Assembly (NCBI GenBank): GCA_021794775.1 | Contig: JAJYQG010000211.1 | Span: forward strand, 1 to 5,123 | Source: Pseudomonadota bacterium | GTDB taxonomy: Bacteria > Pseudomonadota > Gammaproteobacteria > Burkholderiales > Ferrovaceae | Length of the DNA stretch: 5,123 nucleotides | Direction: 5' to 3' | Part shown: positions 4,986 through 5,123 of the stretch, one piece after another | Layout of the letters: every line of letters begins with the position of its first letter | Position numbering within the stretch: position 1 is the first letter of the stretch | Notes under the pieces: generated by a model | Seen by the model: only the letters and a program-made list of their open reading frames with translations | Told to the model about the DNA's origin: nothing | Databases searched by the model: none | Program-made: the position numbers and the translations under genes

Positions 4986-5123
4986 ATGTACGCGGTCATC
5001 AAAACGGGCGGCAAGCAGTATCGTGTTCAGTCCGGTGAAAAATTGAAGGTAGAGCGAATTGAAGCAGAAGTCGGTGCCGAGATCGGTATTGACCAAGTTC
5101 TGATGGTTGCGGATGGTGAAACG
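4986..5123 (+). CDS. rplU: 50S ribosomal protein L21 (3' end outside window)
   Basis: L21 is a small protein of the large ribosomal subunit that binds 23S rRNA. The 46 visible codons begin [20 protein letters not shown], the highly conserved L21 N-terminus, followed by the family-typical [12 protein letters not shown] and a VLMVADGE segment. The full protein is usually about 103 residues, so a little under half is present. The start is fixed by the conserved N-terminus and the GAAGG ribosome binding site. In most proteobacteria rpmA (L27) and obgE follow; they would lie beyond the window. It has its own strong promoter, and no terminator separates it from the upstream gene, so some read-through from that gene is possible. 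Confidence 0.98.
   Translation, partial: MYAVIKTGGKQYRVQSGEKLKVERIEAEVGAEIGIDQVLMVADGET

Overview
The window carries the 3' half of a Tol-Pal cell-envelope operon (tolA, tolB, pal, cpoB/ybgF), followed by a tRNA-Lys gene, an Slp-family outer-membrane lipoprotein gene, an unrecognised Ser/Gly/Ala-rich protein gene, and the first 46 codons of rplU (ribosomal protein L21). All genes lie on the + strand. The organism is a moderately GC-rich Gram-negative proteobacterium. Pal wording such as GNCDERGSREYN and the TolB and CpoB architectures suggest a betaproteobacterium. That is an impression from protein style, and I do not name a genus.

Bases 1-3293: the TolA C-terminal domain, TolB, Pal and CpoB. 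TolA is the periplasm-spanning part of the TolQRA motor, TolB is the periplasmic beta-propeller, Pal is the peptidoglycan-binding lipoprotein, and CpoB is the coiled-coil/TPR partner linking Tol to peptidoglycan synthesis during cell constriction. tolA and tolB overlap by 11 bases, whereas tolB and pal are 105 bases apart. A strong hairpin with a T-tract sits between pal and cpoB, so cpoB is probably expressed at a reduced level by read-through.

Bases 3290-3463: a consensus-like promoter whose -35 box overlaps the cpoB stop codon, a GC-rich discriminator, a complete CCA-encoding tRNA-Lys(UUU) with a G1-U72 pair, and a terminator-like hairpin.

Bases 3566-4928: slp, a 178-residue lipoprotein with a Trp-periodic tail, then a hairpin overlapping its stop, then a 240-residue low-complexity protein of unknown function with an excellent ribosome binding site. 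The latter is the only real unknown here.

Bases 4925-5123: a near-perfect sigma70 promoter (TTGACA-17-TATGAT), again with its -35 over the upstream stop codon, driving rplU. Its discriminator and initial transcribed region resemble those of the tRNA-Lys promoter, which hints at shared growth-rate or stringent control.

Most of the window is conserved housekeeping DNA. I see no mobile element, CRISPR array or defence system, and no clear new system. The best leads are the unknown Ser/Gly protein, the paired stop-codon/-35 promoters, and the pal-cpoB attenuator with a tiny ORF.
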